The position numbers and the translations under genes are program-made. This document shows positions 12,970 through 26,700 of a stretch of DNA of 64,000 nucleotides, in pieces. The DNA is taken from contig CM022666.1 in NCBI GenBank assembly GCA_012295275.1, forward strand, positions 9,042,923 to 9,106,922. The letters are read 5' to 3'. Each line of letters begins with the position of its first letter. Position 1 is the first letter of the stretch. The stretch comes from Chrysomallon squamiferum. Lineage: Eukaryota > Mollusca > Gastropoda > Neomphalida > Peltospiridae. The notes under the pieces were generated by a model. It was not told the origin of the DNA, made no database searches, and worked only from the letters and a program-made list of their open reading frames with translations.

Positions 12970-13520
12970 ATACTACAGGAATCAACAACATTATCAAGAT
13001 TACTACATAAAACAGTCACAATTAGTACATAGTAATGTCAGCATTATTGCTCAGTACTGTCAGGATTAATCCACAGTATTGTCAGAATTACTCACAGCAC
13101 TATCCGAATTAGTGCAGAATATTTCCAATACAAGTCCATAGTACTGTCAGGCAGTCAATGCAGCAATGTAAATAGTCTGTAGAACATTGCTAGTACTAAT
13201 CCATAGTAGTCAATACTACTCCATTAAACAGTCATTAAAACAGTGTCAGTATTCATCAGTAAACCCATGTCAGTTCTAGTCACTGGAATTATCTAAACAG
13301 TCCACAGAACAGTGTCTGTGATAATATCACAAACATAAATGGAATTATGCCAGAAATTATCAGATTCTTAATGTAGAATAGTGTAATAGTTCATAGTAAG
13401 TAGCAGTCCATGGACTACGTCATAATGGTTCATGGAACGCTAACAATAATAATCCATGGAACAGTGTTACTAGTGGTCCATATATGTGTATTACTAGTTG
13501 TGCATGAATGTATGGGAAGT
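12970..13520. repeat. Old minisatellite built on a CAGTACTGTCAG / TCCATAGTA theme
   Basis: Motifs such as AGTAATGTCAGCATTA, AGTACTGTCAGGATTA, AGTATTGTCAGAATTA, AGTACTGTCAGGCAGT and repeated TCCATAG/TCCATGGA recur about every 25-40 bases. Units are heavily mutated and the period is not fixed. A possible relative lies near 3370-3440. Confidence 0.5.
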
Positions 13521-16500
13521 AGCCATCGAACAAGAAAGACCAGATAATGACACCCTATTTCAATAACAGTGGCTACTGTATGGTCAGCATGGTCAGTGAT
13601 AGTTTAGGCTGACCAACAGTATGTTTGTCATTGAACATGTCTTTCCTTCTATTACATCACTTCCTGTCCAGTCATGCAAGTGACAGACATCACGTTTCAC
13701 CTGATCAATAGTGCACCAGATTGAAGCTAATCACCCCTCCTCTCCCCCAGACCCTCTTGCCACAATCTGGCTGTCAGTGAGACACATGCTATAACACATA
13801 CACTAGTTTATTCAGTTTTATTTTATTTTTAATTTTTTACTGGTTTTTTAAACTGTTTTGGTTTTTTTTTTTTTTTAATGAATATAGAAATCATTAATAA
13901 AATTTACTGAAATAAAAAAATGGTAAAATTTTGAAATATTAAAAAAATAATAAATAATGATAAAATAAAATTATAAATATTATCAGAACCTCAGATTTAA
14001 ATAATTTTAAAATTTTCTTATTTTGCTTTACTTTTTTAATTATTCATTTTATTACTTTATTTTTTTTTTTTAATAATTTATTTATTATTTTATTATTATT
14101 ATTTGTTTACCATGTTATCACAGCAAAAGTTCCAATATCAGTGGCAAATTGTTGTTATATCCTGAATGTCACAGTTGAGCGAATCTACTGTAACAACAGA
14201 TGGTGTGCACAAGGGAGCCGCAGTGAACAAAGACAGTAACAATTGTAACAAAGAAGAGAGAAGCAGTGATGGGTGTGTACACACACAGCTGTTTGTTCTG
14301 ACTCAAGTATGTGTGCATCAGCACATGCACATGTCATGTACCTGCAAACATGCACTGTAGCAAGAGTAGAGTGATCTCTCTTAGTGGTTAAATAATGTCA
14401 GGTGAAATAAAAATTAAAATGTTTTGTTATAATAAAATGGAAATTAGAAATGTGTTGTCTAAAAAGTGAACAATGAAGCTGTGGAAGGAGGTAGGGAAAT
14501 GTGAAATACTAATTACACAAATTTTTTCATACTCACATACGCAAACAAGCATATACACATACACACAAAGACACACACACACAGTGACATACAAACAACT
14601 GTCTATCTGAAATCCATTTCCCTTTCTCCCTATCTTTCACAAACAAAATCAATCATGGTCACAAAAATTATCCTATTGTTTTGTATTTTTTGTTTTTTTT
14701 ACAAAGAAGAAAAAATAAAATAAAAGATCTTTCTGTAAAGGTCACCAGTGACTATAAACACTTGAGCCATTGCTGTCTGCCTGGAGGTGGACTGAAGTAC
14801 AGAACACAGGTGTGTACACACAATCTTCTAGCAGCCTATGAGGAGCGGCTGTTAGTAGACACCAGTTGTCTGGGTGTCTGGTTTTCTCCACTCACAGTGA
14901 ACTGTACATGAGGTTAGCAGTTCAGACACACAGTAGAGATAGGTAAAGATTTAATAATGAGGAAGATATGATAAATGAAAATAGTTGTGAAAAGAAAAGA
15001 AATGAAGGTAGACATTTTTTTTTTTTTTTTTTTAAAGAAAAATTGTAAAAAACAAAACAGATATTATAAGACAAAGAAGAGATACCTGGCGAGTTAAAAA
15101 AAAATAATAATAAAATATTTTTTATTTAAATACAGAAAAAAGAGAAATAATAATATAAAAGCTGGTATGAATGAAAGAAGGATGTGAGAAAGGGACATAG
15201 AAAAGAAAAAACAGGGCAGGGAAAGATGAAGGTAGAATAAGGAACACAAAATAAGAGAAAAGGAAAACAAGAAAAGAAAGTGAAGAGTAAAGTAACATGT
15301 GGCTGGTCAGTACATTTTCTCAGTGTTTCTTTTATCCACATTTCTAAAAGCAGCATCCTGGTCGCATCCTGGTTCCCACATCATTCGGACATGAATCCCA
15401 GCATCACAGGTTACCTGGACAAGAATGTTGGTTTAACAATGACCCGTTACAATGGAAACCATTTGATACAAGGATAAGGAATGTGAGTTTATCACCTCAG
15501 CGTAAGTGTTCATCATTTTACACATGACTGCAGCTAAGACCTGTCAAATCTATAAGTGTTGAAATTTTTATAACCATTGGAAATTTACCTGGATATGAAT
15601 GAACTTAATGACATATAAACCATCTGGTACCGTAACAAGAAGTATTCTGATAGTAAAATACTTCATGTTTTAATGGCAAAAAAAAAAAACCCACAAGTTT
15701 GGTTGTTGTATTTGGCTACATATTTTATTTCAATTCCTACAAGAAAAGAAAAAATTAGTATTTACCTGTGAATTTGGAAAATAACATACAAGTATTTTTA
15801 TTATTTAATATTTAATTTTTTTTTTTTTTTTTTGATTACTGTATCATTTCTTTTTTCCTTCAGTTATTATCGACATTCATGGACAAATGATACACCGAAA
15901 ATAGCCAGACATCATTAAATTTACAATGAATTGTCATTTTATAGTTCCAGTGAGTTAGACACTTTTTCTGAACGAGTTTTATGTTTTTGCTTTTTTTGTT
16001 TCACACAGCTGGTTGTGTTTGTCAAGAAAGGACTCGCAACATTTAACATCAGAGCTGATATCCCTAGTTGTGCAATAGATAGATCCATAACCCACTGACC
16101 TAAATATGAGAATTCCAGCCCACTGGGTTAGTGCTTCCATGTACAGGTAACACTAGACAGATGTCTACATACAGCTATTTTAAGTATTTTACAACAGTTT
16201 ATCAATCACACTTTACTGCTGTACTTTATCTCAATACATTTACGTGTGTATGCGTATATATGTGTGCATGCATGTGTAATTAAAAATAAGAGGAAAATAA
16301 AGGTATTCTTAAAAATGAAAATGGTATGCATTTTTAAAATGAATAAATGTACTGATTGTTTCAATGAAATCCAAGACTTAAGAAAGGCTGAGTTATACAG
16401 CATGCACAACCACTCACACACACACACACACACATTTATAACATAACATAGGCTGTCTACATTAAAGCAAACTGGCTGCCAAAATTTTGTGAAATAAATT

Positions 16501-16529
16501 GAATATTCTTTTAAAATACTAACAAATCA

Positions 16530-16598
16530 AAAAAATAAATAAATAAATAAATAAATAAATATTTTTCAAATGTTTAAAAAAAAAAAAAAAAAAAAAAA
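16530..16598. repeat. (AAAT)n followed by a poly-A tract
   Basis: About seven AAAT units are followed shortly by a 22-base A run. This could be the tail of a retroposed element, but no body was recognised. Confidence 0.7.
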
Positions 16599-19080
16599 GC
16601 CATTCTTTTTAAAGTAACTTCTCAAGATTTTGATTTGTCATCTTAACATTTTTTTAATTTTTTTTTTGGAAAAGAGCTTTACATGTGAACTTTGCATAGA
16701 AGTAGGTAAATGAGCTAATGAGCAAGGACTTGTACATAATCTACAAGTACACATACTGTAAGTACCCAGACCTACAGGCAAGTGCTGATAAAATTTCAAG
16801 ACGCTTTAATTACTTGTTCAAACCAACATAAACAGAGAGAAATAGTATTTAAAGGTAATTCAGACATATACTCGGACACACAGACTCTAACACACACACA
16901 GAAGCACTATACACACATGTAACCCACTTTCATTCTTTTGTACAGTATACAAACATATTCACATAAACAAACACACAAATGCATACTACAAAGCAAACCA
17001 TTAAACATACTAAATTATATATATATTCTACAGTACACACACAGACACCCACACAGCCACTCACATGTATAGCAATGTGGAACATGTGTTTAATCTAAAG
17101 CAGATAAAATTTCTTCCTAGTTTCATTGTGTATCCTGATATGTAATAAAGATTACATGTAAAGGTTTACATCACACTTGATTATACATACATCTATACGA
17201 AACCCTTCCCCACCCCTTGCAGACAAGGGCATTTAAAATTTGATACTTTCTTAACACACACACACACACACACGTGATAAAATTTCTCTTTATTATATAA
17301 ATAGTTATACATAAGTACTTTTCAAGACCTGTTATTAAATGTATTTTCAAAACCAACAATATTCTGTTACAAGCAAGTATGAAACTGAAAATGTGTAACA
17401 TCAACATCAGATTATACATGTTTTTTCTGGTTATTATTAGTGGTATAAATACATCTGTCAACACCATTTAGTTTGTGTGTGTGTGTGTGGATATATGTAG
17501 ATATAGATATATACATATGTATGTATATAAGCACGTATGTAGTATTGTATGTATGTATATTTGTTCATATATGTATGTAGATAGGCAAATTAGGATGTAC
17601 CTGTATAAATATGTATAAATGTATGTCTAAATGAACATACATGTACACATTTACATACTATGCGTCTGCATCATTCAACATATTATTGTTCTTCTTCTTT
17701 TACAAGTACTAAAATGACAGATACCAGATCTATTTATAAATTATTTACTAAAGATTTGTTTTTCAAATATCATTATTAAAGTACATCAATCAAGTTGACT
17801 GTATTATAAAATCAGCAGTCATGATGGTGATGTTGAATATGTAACATTATTTCTGTAGTGAGTATTTTAATTACTTATTACATCTATATTGCAGCTAAAC
17901 AGCTGCCAAAGATTAGTTAATTTTTAATTTTACTTGTTCATTTACATATAAATTAACATTTAAATTTATCAACCAGATGATGATGAGGCAAAAATGCTTT
18001 GGTTTAATTTATTTTACCTTTTATTTATTTATTTTATTTTATTTTAAATATATTTTTTTTAAACTTTTTTTATTAGTTTTGTTATAATTTTTTTTTGGGG
18101 GGGGGAATGTTTTGGTTGCATAATAATAATAATAGTATATACGAAATAATAAAATATAAAATAATTAATCAAATAAAAATCATTAAAAATGTATTATCTT
18201 GTTCTAGGGGTTTTCCAAAATATAAATATTTACAGATTATTTTCTAATACAGTACATCATCACATCATTCATTGAACAAAGTGAAATACATTTTAATTTA
18301 TAATCAGTTTTAAATAAATAATTCCAGTCATTTTAATGCACAGATAGGTACATATTACATACATAATTAACACTATTTTCTACAACCTAATTAGTTTGGA
18401 ATCCTAATTATTTGTATAACCTTGTATATTCATATAAGCACCTAATATCTGCACATGCAACTCAGACTACATTCATACATTAAGCCATACTTTTATTTTT
18501 GTCTATCTTTTAAAACTATCTCAAAAATTGTTGATGTTTATTTTATTTTTTTTAATCCAAATTTGACCTGTTCACACATTAACACCCAGTATTAAGTATG
18601 AAGTTTATGTACTTATAAATTTGATTAAGGTTCATTTTTATTTATTTTACAACTTAACAACCAACACAAAAGGATTGTGAACAGTAAACTATCTGAACAG
18701 CATTAATGTCTACCCTACATCAGTGACTTCAGAGTCAGACAAGCTGATGAAATTTGTTGCTAATTCTCTGCCTGTACCTCCCATCTTTAATCAGACTCAA
18801 GCAGACATAAAGCCAACAAAGACAAAGAGAAGAAAATGACAAAAAAGACTGGACGTGCAATATTACACGTAGCTCACGTAATAAATATTTTAAAAATGTC
18901 TAACACCACAACACACACACACACACACACATTTGGCTAGCCTAAACTATAAATAGCAAGTCTTTGTCAGTTGGTTCATTGTAAAGTTCAATGGGTCACT
19001 GTCCTGATACTATAGTACAGACATTTAATTTCACTTTTTTAGTACTACTAGTGGACAATGAAAATAATACATGCTCTTAC

Positions 19081-19260
19081 CTAGAAGAGAGATGAGTAGA
19101 GAGTAAATCCAAGTATATCCAAGAAAAGTCTTTGTTTTGCCTTAGTCAGCAGTGCAAATGTAAAACATGTACAGACACTGCTCTGTGAAACAGGCCAAGT
19201 CAGAGCTCACAGACAGAGGTCAAGCTTCCATATAAAGGCAAAGGTCGCTGAGCATGCCCA
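19081..19260 (-). promoter_or_regulatory. Unusual GC-richer patch with possible non-coding exon or promoter
   Basis: Against an AT-rich background this patch is close to balanced. On the minus strand a strong donor (CTAG then GTAAGAGC) ends at 19081. On the plus strand there is a TATAAAGG at 19231-19238, followed by the near-palindrome GAGCATGCCCAG and a CCAAT box near 19295. It could be an alternative first exon on either strand. No protein-coding frame is convincing. Confidence 0.2.
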
Positions 19261-21002
19261 GTGAGGCAGAGGTGGCTGGTCAAGCTCTGTGACAAGCCAA
19301 TGAAGCTGGGGGATGGACTTTGTTTTATGTGGGGGCGGTGGAGGGCAGCCCAAAAATGTGATCAGCTGTTTGTGTATGTTTTCCATGTGTTGTTTCCTGT
19401 TTCTGTGTTAAACTGTGTTTACTTTGATCTCACTCTCTATCTTGTTCTTGGACAGCAGAGAATATTATATTACACTCACATACTGGAAAAAGTTTTTATT
19501 ACTTATTTATTTACCATAAAATTATTTTTTCATAGCTGTCAGTAGTATTAAAGATAAAAGATTTATTCACTATACAATACAAACAGCCAGAAAGACACTG
19601 AAATAAACATTTAATTTATTTATTTATTTACTTTTTTTTTATATTTGTGTTATTTGTAAGAAAGAATTCTGAGTTGAAAGTTTAATTTAAAAGTTTAGTT
19701 AATATAAATTAATTATCAGACAACAAATTTTTAATTAAAAAAATTACTTTGTTTTCAGATTCTAACCATTTTAAAACTTCTGGTACTGTTTCAAAGCCTG
19801 TAATATTGTTTTAAATTTATTTGAAGTATATGATGTGTGCTTGTGTCTGTCTGTATGTATGTGTTTGTGCATGTGATCAAATATACAAAATCCCTTGCTA
19901 TCAATATACTTAATTTTTAAATAAAAGATTCCTGAACAAATGGCTGACACCTGATAACTCGGAGCTGGGTAATACTATAGCAAGTGACAGGGACAAGTGA
20001 TACAGATACAAACTGAAACAAACTGTGGAAATAATTAACCTTGAAATGTCAGTTTCTTGTTACTCATTTTTAATACAACACTCTGGGAACAGTCCAGTTT
20101 TAAATGAAAAAAAAATTAGGAGCAACATTATAACAAAAATTAAAATAATTATATAAATTTTAAAAATACACTTAGTAGTTTTGTGAACACATACACAAAA
20201 ATGTACACTGACACACACACAACATATACATATATATGTACATATATAAGGACACACTGCATGGTTAGATTTGTTGTATGAAAGTCTAATTAGTTTCAAA
20301 TAATATTTGTACAAAAATCAAATACAGATACAGAAATAAAAATACACACACCCACACGCCAATACACATGCAGAAATACTCCAACACACACATACACACA
20401 CACACATTCTCAAGAACTCTCGTTCTGGTATAGTGTAAGTATTTCGTAATACCACAAAGTCCGATTAGTTTCCACTGTTACTATGAAATAAGATGTGCAA
20501 AAATCAATACCTCAACTCAGATATGTAAATCATATGCAGGCACACATATCATATAGAATTTGTTGTTTGGGGTTTATTTTTAATTAAAAAATATACCACT
20601 AAGCATTTCAAAATGACAATCAACATGCATTTGCAGAGCAAATAAAGAAAAAAGGTATGAACATGAACACATTTAATTGATTTTTTAAATACTTAAAAAG
20701 TTTTAAATTAATGTGTATGTAATGTGCCACATTAATGAAAAATTAAATTCTATGAATTTTGAAAAAACCAGATGCAAAATGTAGCATGTATGTGTATGTA
20801 TATGCATGTACTTATGTATATCTGTGATTAAAATAATATTAAAATTAGAAATTATTTTTTTCTTCAAACTGCAAAACCAATAATTCATTATAAATTAAAA
20901 AAGAAAGGAAAAAAAAAAGAAAGAAAAATCCATGTTGTATGAACATGTTTGTTCAACTGTTTGCTGTATTTCATTTAAAATTTACTACTTTTGGACATAG
21001 AT

Positions 21003-21878
21003 CAGGGGTGGGCAAATATTTTTTCCATGGGGCCACATGAAAAACAGAAAATATTGTGGAGGGCTGGGCCAAAAGGCTTAACTCAATTCTGCATAATATT
21101 AATTGTATTTCTTTATAAAAAGCTGTAAATAGCATTGTTTTGACAAGCTGGTAAGACTGGTATATGTTATGATTAAACAATGAAAAAGTGAGGTTGCCTT
21201 ATAAAAAATGTCATTTGTTAGTTCTGCAGAGACCACCAAGCACTCTTTGACAAACTCCCCCTCCAAGAATGGCTTACTGTTTTTAGCAATTTTGTAGGAT
21301 ACCATAAAGCTAGTCTTGGGTGCTGCATCCCTGGATGTGTGAAGCTTGGTAAAAAAAAGCTTGCTGCTTTTGTAGCTTAGCTAGCAAAGCTTCCAATGTC
21401 CACGCCCTTTCAGCATCAGGCAAGTTTTTGTATTTTTCCACGTTTCATCTGGTAATGCCAACTCAAATTGTAATCCTTAAACATGGCGATCTGCTCTCCA
21501 CATATTAAACACATGGCTTTACCTCCGACTTCAGTAAATAAATACTTAGCCATCCATTTTTTTGTTGAAAACCCTGCATTCAGCATCTATCTACCTTTAT
21601 TTTTTTAGCATGAGCAGACACTTTGAAGGCTAAAGTCATATTGCAACCTGCTTATGACAACTATTAAATCACACACACATCTTGATTTATGTATTGCGTT
21701 ATTTTGTATGTGAATAAAAAAGCACCTTCAAAATAAAAGTAATACAGCTTTAGTCCACGCATGAGGTGAAATTAGAAAATATGTTTATTTTGTAATTCCC
21801 AGTTAACCTTACATGGGCCGGTCAGAGTCAAGCAAAGGGTTGTATGTGGCCTGGGGGGCCATAAAATGTCCAGGTATG
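21003..21878 (-). mobile_element. Internally deleted hAT transposon (Charlie-like) with perfect 8-bp target duplication
   Basis: The left end is CAGGGGTGGGCAAA, a classic hAT terminus, followed by typical GGGCCACATG subterminal sequence. The right end, ATGTCCAGGTATG, is a diverged complement preceded by GTGGCCTGGGGGGCC. ACATAGAT flanks both sides exactly (20995-21002 and 21879-21886). Inside, on the minus strand, is the N-terminal part of a transposase. A BED-like zinc-finger stretch (GKAMCLICGEQIAMFK, about 21485-21535) precedes YKIAKNSKPFLEGEF (about 21255-21300), as in GTF2IRD2/ZBED-type hAT proteins. The catalytic and C-terminal parts are missing. It sits in the presumed KDM6A intron. Confidence 0.85.
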
Positions 21879-23062
21879 ACATAGATCCTACCCTAACTTT
21901 GGACCTGACAGAAAATCAAATGACTATAAATAAGGATTTAGATTTTTTGATCATTTCTATAAAAATGAAATATCAGCATACATACAAATATCTTTTTTAC
22001 TGAACAAAATAATCTTCAGTTTTTTTCTTAAAACGAAGTTTGACATTATTCAATGCAACTAGACATGTAGACAAGATCTCTGACTGGCTTGGACAACCAC
22101 ATTTCTAATGAACATATAATCATGTAATATTTTCAGTTGAGGACACATCATATACCACCAAAAAATTTAAATGATATAAATTTATGATATAGCTCACTTT
22201 AAATTTTAAAAATATTAATATCATTTAAGATTTTTAACACCTGCATGGCATTTATTATATAAATGAATAATATGTTAATCATATTTCCTAAATATTGTGT
22301 TATAGTTAAGGTAATATTATCCATTAGAATTTATTTTTTTTAACATTGCCAGTCTTTAAGATTTTACAAAACAGTGTTTCAGTTATAGAACATGTTTTGA
22401 AATTTAAAAAAAATTAAATATTTCTCTTAACCAACACTGAACAAACAGATGAATGTGTCAGTTCATGTATTCACACAGAAGCATGTATTGCTATCATAAA
22501 CTTCAGAAAAAAAAGAAGAAAGAATAATAATAAAATGAATTTCAGATATAAATGAACAACTGCATGCAAACAAGGACCACACTATAGGTTTTGGCCCATG
22601 TTAATTATTAACAAAAATATTAGGTCATTTGAAACAACTGTATTGGGATCTCACAGCTAAAAGATACTCATACACCAGGTTGTCTAGAAAATGACTTATT
22701 TCATTATCAAGAAATGAAAAATAATATTAAAAATAATATTAATAATATTAAATAAAAAATATCAATAGATCATTTAAAATGCTCTATTTTTGTGGATGTG
22801 TATTTTTTTTTTCACTGAATGTTTTGTTTCCTTCTAGTACATCACTTCCTTGGCAGGCAGATTCTGGTTTTCTTTTCATAATAATACTCACATTCTCATT
22901 CTTTCACTTGACTGGAGAAAAATATCAGAATGTAAACAGTAAAATGTTCCAAGAATCCAAAACTGGTATGTCACAACAGTAAGAAACAAAATATATGTGA
23001 AGAAAAAAAACACAGAAAATGTGACATGAAGAACATGTGACACAAGAGAAAATTGTACTCAC

Positions 23063-23749
23063 CAGTTATATGCATTGTAGTGGAAGTAAACCAGACCAAG
23101 ACCATACAGAAAGGGAGAATTCTGAAATAAATAATTTTAATAGAAATGTCATATTGTTCATAACAAACCTTTACTTATTATAATATATATTTGAGGGGTT
23201 TTGGAGTGGGGGTTAAAAAAATTATTGTCAGTATTTAATCTTAACAGTTTTAACTGGATTTTAATTTACTTTTGATTATCACTTCTTTTTCAAAAAAAAA
23301 AAAAAAAAATCAATTATACATTTCTTTTTATATTTCTGGTTTATCTATTTTTACTATCTGTATTTTAATCTGAACATCTGAAAGTTGTAAAGAATAAAAA
23401 ATAATAAAGTGCTCTGATGGAAACATTGATTTTATTTCTTACTTTTTATTTTTTATGTTTTTTATTTAATGTTTATTATTACTTTCTATTTTTTTTTAAA
23501 AAGAAGAAATTACTGACTCATACTGAAACAGGTGGTTTACAGAATTTCAGGCATGGAGGTAATTATTAATATCATTTTTACAGAAATATAAGATGAAAAC
23601 ATAAGAAAAATCACTGTTTGATAGCATGAAACATATTGTATTTATATTAGTAACAAAATACATCCTAGACCCAAAATAATAAAACAGTGTATTATATACT
23701 GCATCTACAAAACACACTTATGCCACATTTCCATGTATATGTGTATGGA

Positions 23750-23796
<47 letters not shown>

Positions 23797-26700
23797 TGCA
23801 GGAGTATGTATATACACATGTAAATCTGCTTGTGTGTTCATGCATGTATGCTTGCATGAGAGAGAAAGACAAAGGTAAAAAATGCATTAGTTTTTTAACA
23901 TTAGTTTTAATATTAATAAATTAAAGATTAATACACACTGTAAATAATATACATCACAAAATCAGTTAGGGACATTATTAAATAGCTGAAATTACACAAA
24001 GTGGTAAACAGGTAAACAAAATGAATGGGACAATGATGTATAAACTCTAATATTTAATCAATTCAATATTAATTTTACAAATGCATAACTACTGACCAAT
24101 GGTTAAATGACACAAAACATCTTTGTACTAAGTATGATTATAAAAATCATTGTAATACAAATATATACACAGCTGCCATTTATGTAGATATTAATAAATT
24201 TGGTTTCGCAGCTCATATCTATTATTTAAAATGTTTATTTTCTAAATAATTTTATTAAACAAATAAATAAAATAATAATGCTTACCTTCCAAGAATCATG
24301 CTGTAGATTATAATATTTTTGATATGCTGACAGTGCTGAAATAATAAAAATATTCTAAACTAAAAATATTACCTGCAATATTTAGTATACAATATGTTTT
24401 ATTTGTAAAGATCAGATGTCAAGGGGAGACAATTTATATTTTCCAAAATCAAAATTCCCTAACATCTTTGATAAACAGAAAATATATTATATAATTAAGA
24501 GAATTAAATTTAGAAATACTAAAAAAAAAGTTTTCGTATTTCTTTACTATAATTTATTTATCTTTACTTTGCAGCTGCTAATTATTATTATCTGCACCTA
24601 CTGGAAAATGATTTAAAAGGAAAAGTTGTTATACCTCAAAAAGAATGAATTAATGAATATTTTTAATAGTACTTTTTTAAACTTTGAACAGTTTCAGTGT
24701 TACTGGTATATATATATATCTATACACACATTCCCACACATGCAAAATATGTTTTGTTTTGTTTCTTTCTTTTTGTTTTAAAGCAAAATAAAAATCAACA
24801 GTTGCTATTATGCTGTCAGGCTACTGTTACTAATCAGCAGTAAGATATCTTTTATAGGTTCTTTCCCACAGATAGCAACACATGTATCGCATTAAAAACC
24901 AGCTATGAAGCAATGGCTGACCTTTTGGATATTCTTCTAACAGCAGATGTAGATGACCTAGGTGACAGTAAATTGCTGGATCAAGTGGTTTTACTTTGAC
25001 ATCTTCACTCATCTGTTTTGCATGTTCCTTTAACAGGTGTTCATAATATTTAATACCCTGAAACAGAAATAATATTTTTAATATAACAAAATGAATGACT
25101 GAAAAATATATCTATCATGCAGATGTTGGTGCTTTTTAGGTGTGTTGTATTTTTTTGGTATGTTGTGAGAAAAGAAATCTGTGGTGAGCAACATTTCAAT
25201 TTTGATTTCCAGGTTGACTCAAACTGTTCATAATACAAAATAAATGTTTGACAAATTGCTTATTTTCACTCTGTCACCAACCTTTTCTAAAACTATTTTC
25301 TTTCCAGCATCCTGTGGGGAATCCAGTTTGAAAAAACCAAAAAGCTGACTGAAAAAAAGAAAGAAAAAAGATTTATAATAAATATGTTAACTTACAGAAG
25401 GAATATATATATATATATATATCCAAACAATATTATTCAAAGTTCATATGATTCTATTAAATTAACAATCCAAAAATTATCAGAAACAATATTTTTAAAT
25501 TATGATTATGAAAAACATGTACTTGTATGAATAAACAATTTGTTTCTGGTATTAGTTTTTAAAATCTAAATTATCATTCTTTATCTTAAAAGCATGCAAC
25601 ATATTATCATGATTTAAAATTTAGAATGTGATTTTTTGGAATTTGTCAAGTGCCAACCAATAATTAATTATATTTTAAAATCTAAATTATCATTCTTTAT
25701 ATTAAAAGCATGCAACATATTATGATGATTTAAACTTTAGAATGTGATTTTTTTTAATTTGTCAAGTGCCGACTAATAATTAATTATATTTTAAGTAAAT
25801 GGGGGATAACTCTTAATATCATTATAAAATAAGGATAGAGGTTTATGATAATAAAATATAATAAAGAAAAAGGAGAAAATGTATATTACCATAAAAGATA
25901 TTATCAGATTAAACTTAGATCAAATGTATGACGTTAATATATGATATTTTATAAGAACTCAATATAAATATGCAATTTTTTATTGTTATTATTTTTATTT
26001 TTTTACATCGGCATTTGTCTAGGATTTATGCTGCTTATTTCATATTTCTCAGGGTTTTTTCACTTATTTAATTACAGCCAAGAGTACATTGCACTGTTAA
26101 TTATAGCACAGCTCTGATAATTGAGTTATCTCCAGTTTTGTTATTTCAACATAAACAAAAGAAACACAATATATTATGCAGTTGTTTTTAACACTCTCTC
26201 TTTCTCTGCTTCACTGAACTGAGATCTAGTTTTCATTACAATGAAATTCCCTAAATTCTATTTGAGTGTACATATTTATTTTTGAACAATACGTATTTAA
26301 ATATTCTACCTAAAATGCAATAAATCATACTCAGATGTTGGATAAGGATCTGATTTAACATAAAATTATCTTTACATTCAATGTAGGTACATTCAAATCC
26401 ACTAGGGGCACTGCTTTGTTTTCAATGTCTGTCATTTTGTTCGGCATGCTATATCAAGTCACATATTAAAACAGATCCACAACTTTTGTGGCTGCACAAA
26501 TGTGATTTTCTGTTCCAGTTTTGAATAAAAACAAATAAAACAAATGAGACAATGACTTCTTTAAAAGAAATCAGGGAGTAAAAAACAGTTTTTAAGCATT
26601 TTTTTTTGTCCTTCAAACATCCATTTATAAGCATGTAGACCCCAGCAAAGTAACTTCTGATGAGAAAAACAGAATATTTATACTTCCCACTAATTGCAGT

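Larger units (their letters stand above)
1..23062. other. Long stretch without a confident exon; probable KDM6A intron 5
   Basis: The fifth coding exon of KDM6A ends at 23063 with a GTGAGT donor on the minus strand. I read leftwards for the next expected TPR exon (roughly A-hydrophobic-KAFQ-VLY-DP in relatives) and did not recognise it. Unless a small exon was missed, the intron is at least 23 kb. The stretch holds the repeats and transposons listed separately, plus a few relatively GC-rich unique patches (11660-12040, 14740-14910, 15300-15480, 18700-19400) with no identified function. Short ORFs here mostly translate dinucleotide repeats. Confidence 0.5.
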
